From assembly GCA_002254845.1 (NCBI GenBank), contig NKPT01000040.1, forward strand, positions 1 to 32,553: a DNA stretch of 32,553 bases, read 5' to 3'. Every line of letters begins with the position of its first letter. Positions within the stretch are counted from its first letter, which is position 1. Origin of the DNA: Chloracidobacterium sp. CP2_5A (lineage in GTDB: Bacteria; Acidobacteriota; Blastocatellia; Chloracidobacteriales; Chloracidobacteriaceae). The notes under the pieces are model-generated. The model did no database searches, was not told where the DNA came from, and was given only the letters and a program-made list of their open reading frames with translations. Below are positions 31,604 through 32,553 of this stretch, one piece after another. The position numbers were made by a program, and so were the translations under genes.

Positions 31604-32553
31604 ATGTTAAAGACGCCTTTGAATCCGCCCGCCTTGCCTCCCGCTCGCCGGCGAGGTCGCCTACCTTGGACGTCCGGACTGATTGCCGTCACGGCGCTGG
31701 CCGGTCTCACGGCGCTGCCTCTTGCGCGGGTCAGCAGCGCCCCCCCAGCTCAAACTGGCGCGGAACAACGCTTCCGTCCTCCAGTTCCCTATGATTTCGC
31801 GGCCGAGGGTCGTAGCCAAAAGCTGATTACCCGCACTGCCGGCGCTCGGATGGAAGTTGAGCGTCTGGGGGCGACGTTGGTCGCTGATTACGGCTCATTT
31901 CAGGTGTATAGCAGCTACCGCAGCGATGCGACGCCCTTTGGAAAGCTGGACGGCGTCGAAATCGCGCACGATTTCAACATCGTCCATCTCAACGTCCCCA
32001 TCGACACCACGTCGCGCGGCGCGCAGGAGCTTTCGCGGCAACGGCTGCGCGGTGGCGGCAAGCATCTTCATGTCGTTCAGTTTGCTGGCCCGACCCGGCG
32101 CGAATGGCTCGATGAGCTGTTGCGCGCGGGCGTCGAGCTTGTCAACTACCTGCCGCACAACGCCTATCTGGTCTATGGCGACGCGGCGAGCATCGAGCGC
32201 GTCACGCGCCTTGGCGAAGGGCAAAGGACGCCGGCGGATACGGTCGGCGGCAGCGGCTTCAAGCAGTGGGATGGCCCTTACCTTGGGGCGTTCAAGCTCG
32301 ACCCGGCGACGGCCAACGCGCCGACCCGCGGGAAGGCGCGCTACGCCGTTCAGCTCGTCGCCGATCCATCGCAAAACGACGCGACCATCAGCTTGGCGGA
32401 AAGCTTGGCCGGCTCGAAAGCCGTTCAGCGTTACCAGATCGCCAACTTTGTCAACTTCATCGTCGAGCTGCCGACTGACGCGCTAACGACGCTGGCCGCG
32501 CAGGAGGACGTGATTTCGGTCATGCCCTACGTCGAGCCAACGCTGCTCGACGA
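31604..32553 (+). CDS. N-terminal part of a probable secreted subtilisin-like (S8) serine protease, truncated by the window end
   Basis: The frame begins with ATG at 31604, preceded by AGGAG at 31592-31596, and is open to the last base (316 codons visible). It runs past the window, so its length is unknown. Residues 1-45 look like a signal peptide (PARRRGRLPW then a hydrophobic GLIAVTALAGLTALPLA core). The visible part is an inhibitor/propeptide-like region. The phrase HLHVVQFAGPTRREWLDELL, then GVELVNYLPHNAYLVYG, is typical of propeptides of bacterial S8/S53-type peptidases, and WDGPYLGAFKLDPA follows as usual. The catalytic Asp, His and Ser lie beyond the window, so the call rests on propeptide similarity alone. 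Confidence 0.65.
   Translation, partial: MLKTPLNPPALPPARRRGRLPWTSGLIAVTALAGLTALPLARVSSAPPAQTGAEQRFRPPVPYDFAAEGRSQKLITRTAGARMEVERLGATLVADYGSFQVYSSYRSDATPFGKLDGVEIAHDFNIVHLNVPIDTTSRGAQELSRQRLRGGGKHLHVVQFAGPTRREWLDELLRAGVELVNYLPHNAYLVYGDAASIERVTRLGEGQRTPADTVGGSGFKQWDGPYLGAFKLDPATANAPTRGKARYAVQLVADPSQNDATISLAESLAGSKAVQRYQIANFVNFIVELPTDALTTLAAQEDVISVMPYVEPTLLD

Noticed and set aside
1-32553. CRISPR arrays, tRNA, rRNA or prophage genes
   Set aside because: No regularly spaced direct repeats, tRNA-like cloverleaf or phage structural genes were recognised by reading. A dedicated tRNA/ncRNA scan could still find something small.

Overview
This 32.5 kb, GC-rich window looks chromosomal and comes from a didermal (Gram-negative type) bacterium, most likely an Acidobacteriota member. 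A Blastocatellia/Chloracidobacterium-like lineage is my best guess. The reasons are a very large Oar-like TonB-dependent receptor with an N-terminal carboxypeptidase-regulatory domain, a 'VWFA-related' secreted von Willebrand A protein of the kind common in that phylum, LptD (so an outer membrane), and Mla/MCE lipid-transport genes. The taxonomic call is inference. No rRNA, tRNA, CRISPR array or intact mobile element was seen.

Layout. (1) 1-4673: a possible degraded transposase end, then a minus-strand Oar-like receptor with a good terminator downstream and a promoter-proximal tandem palindromic repeat upstream. (2) 4674-9417, plus strand: a proline/tyrosine-rich putative lipoprotein, an uncharacterised protein with a winged-helix-like N-terminus and a Tyr-rich tail, biotin synthase bioB, and a ThrA-type monofunctional aspartate kinase. 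(3) 9522-12851, minus strand: a three-gene unit with a bactofilin, a pentapeptide-repeat protein carrying a bactofilin-like C-terminal domain, and a Pro-rich helix-hairpin-helix/coiled-coil protein. This is the most intriguing cluster here, plausibly a cytoskeletal or scaffold module. (4) 13227-18968, plus strand: type-4 uracil-DNA glycosylase, a doubtful small ORF, CorA and full-length carB. (5) 19132-25949, plus strand: a tight run mlaE-mlaF-mlaD-pgsA-purC-ykgJ-like-VWA, preceded by a TTGACA-type promoter candidate, combining phospholipid transport and phospholipid synthesis with a purine gene. (6) 26149-31155, minus strand: response regulator, histidine kinase with an atypical N-box, and LptD. 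(7) 31604-end, plus strand: the N-terminal part of a probable secreted subtilisin-like (S8) protease, cut by the window edge.

Functionally the window is dominated by envelope biology: outer-membrane receptor, lipoprotein, bactofilin module, CorA, Mla-type lipid transport, PgsA, LptD and exported VWA and S8 proteins. Housekeeping biosynthesis genes (bioB, aspartate kinase, carB, purC) and a DNA-repair gene are interspersed. No defence island or prophage was recognised.
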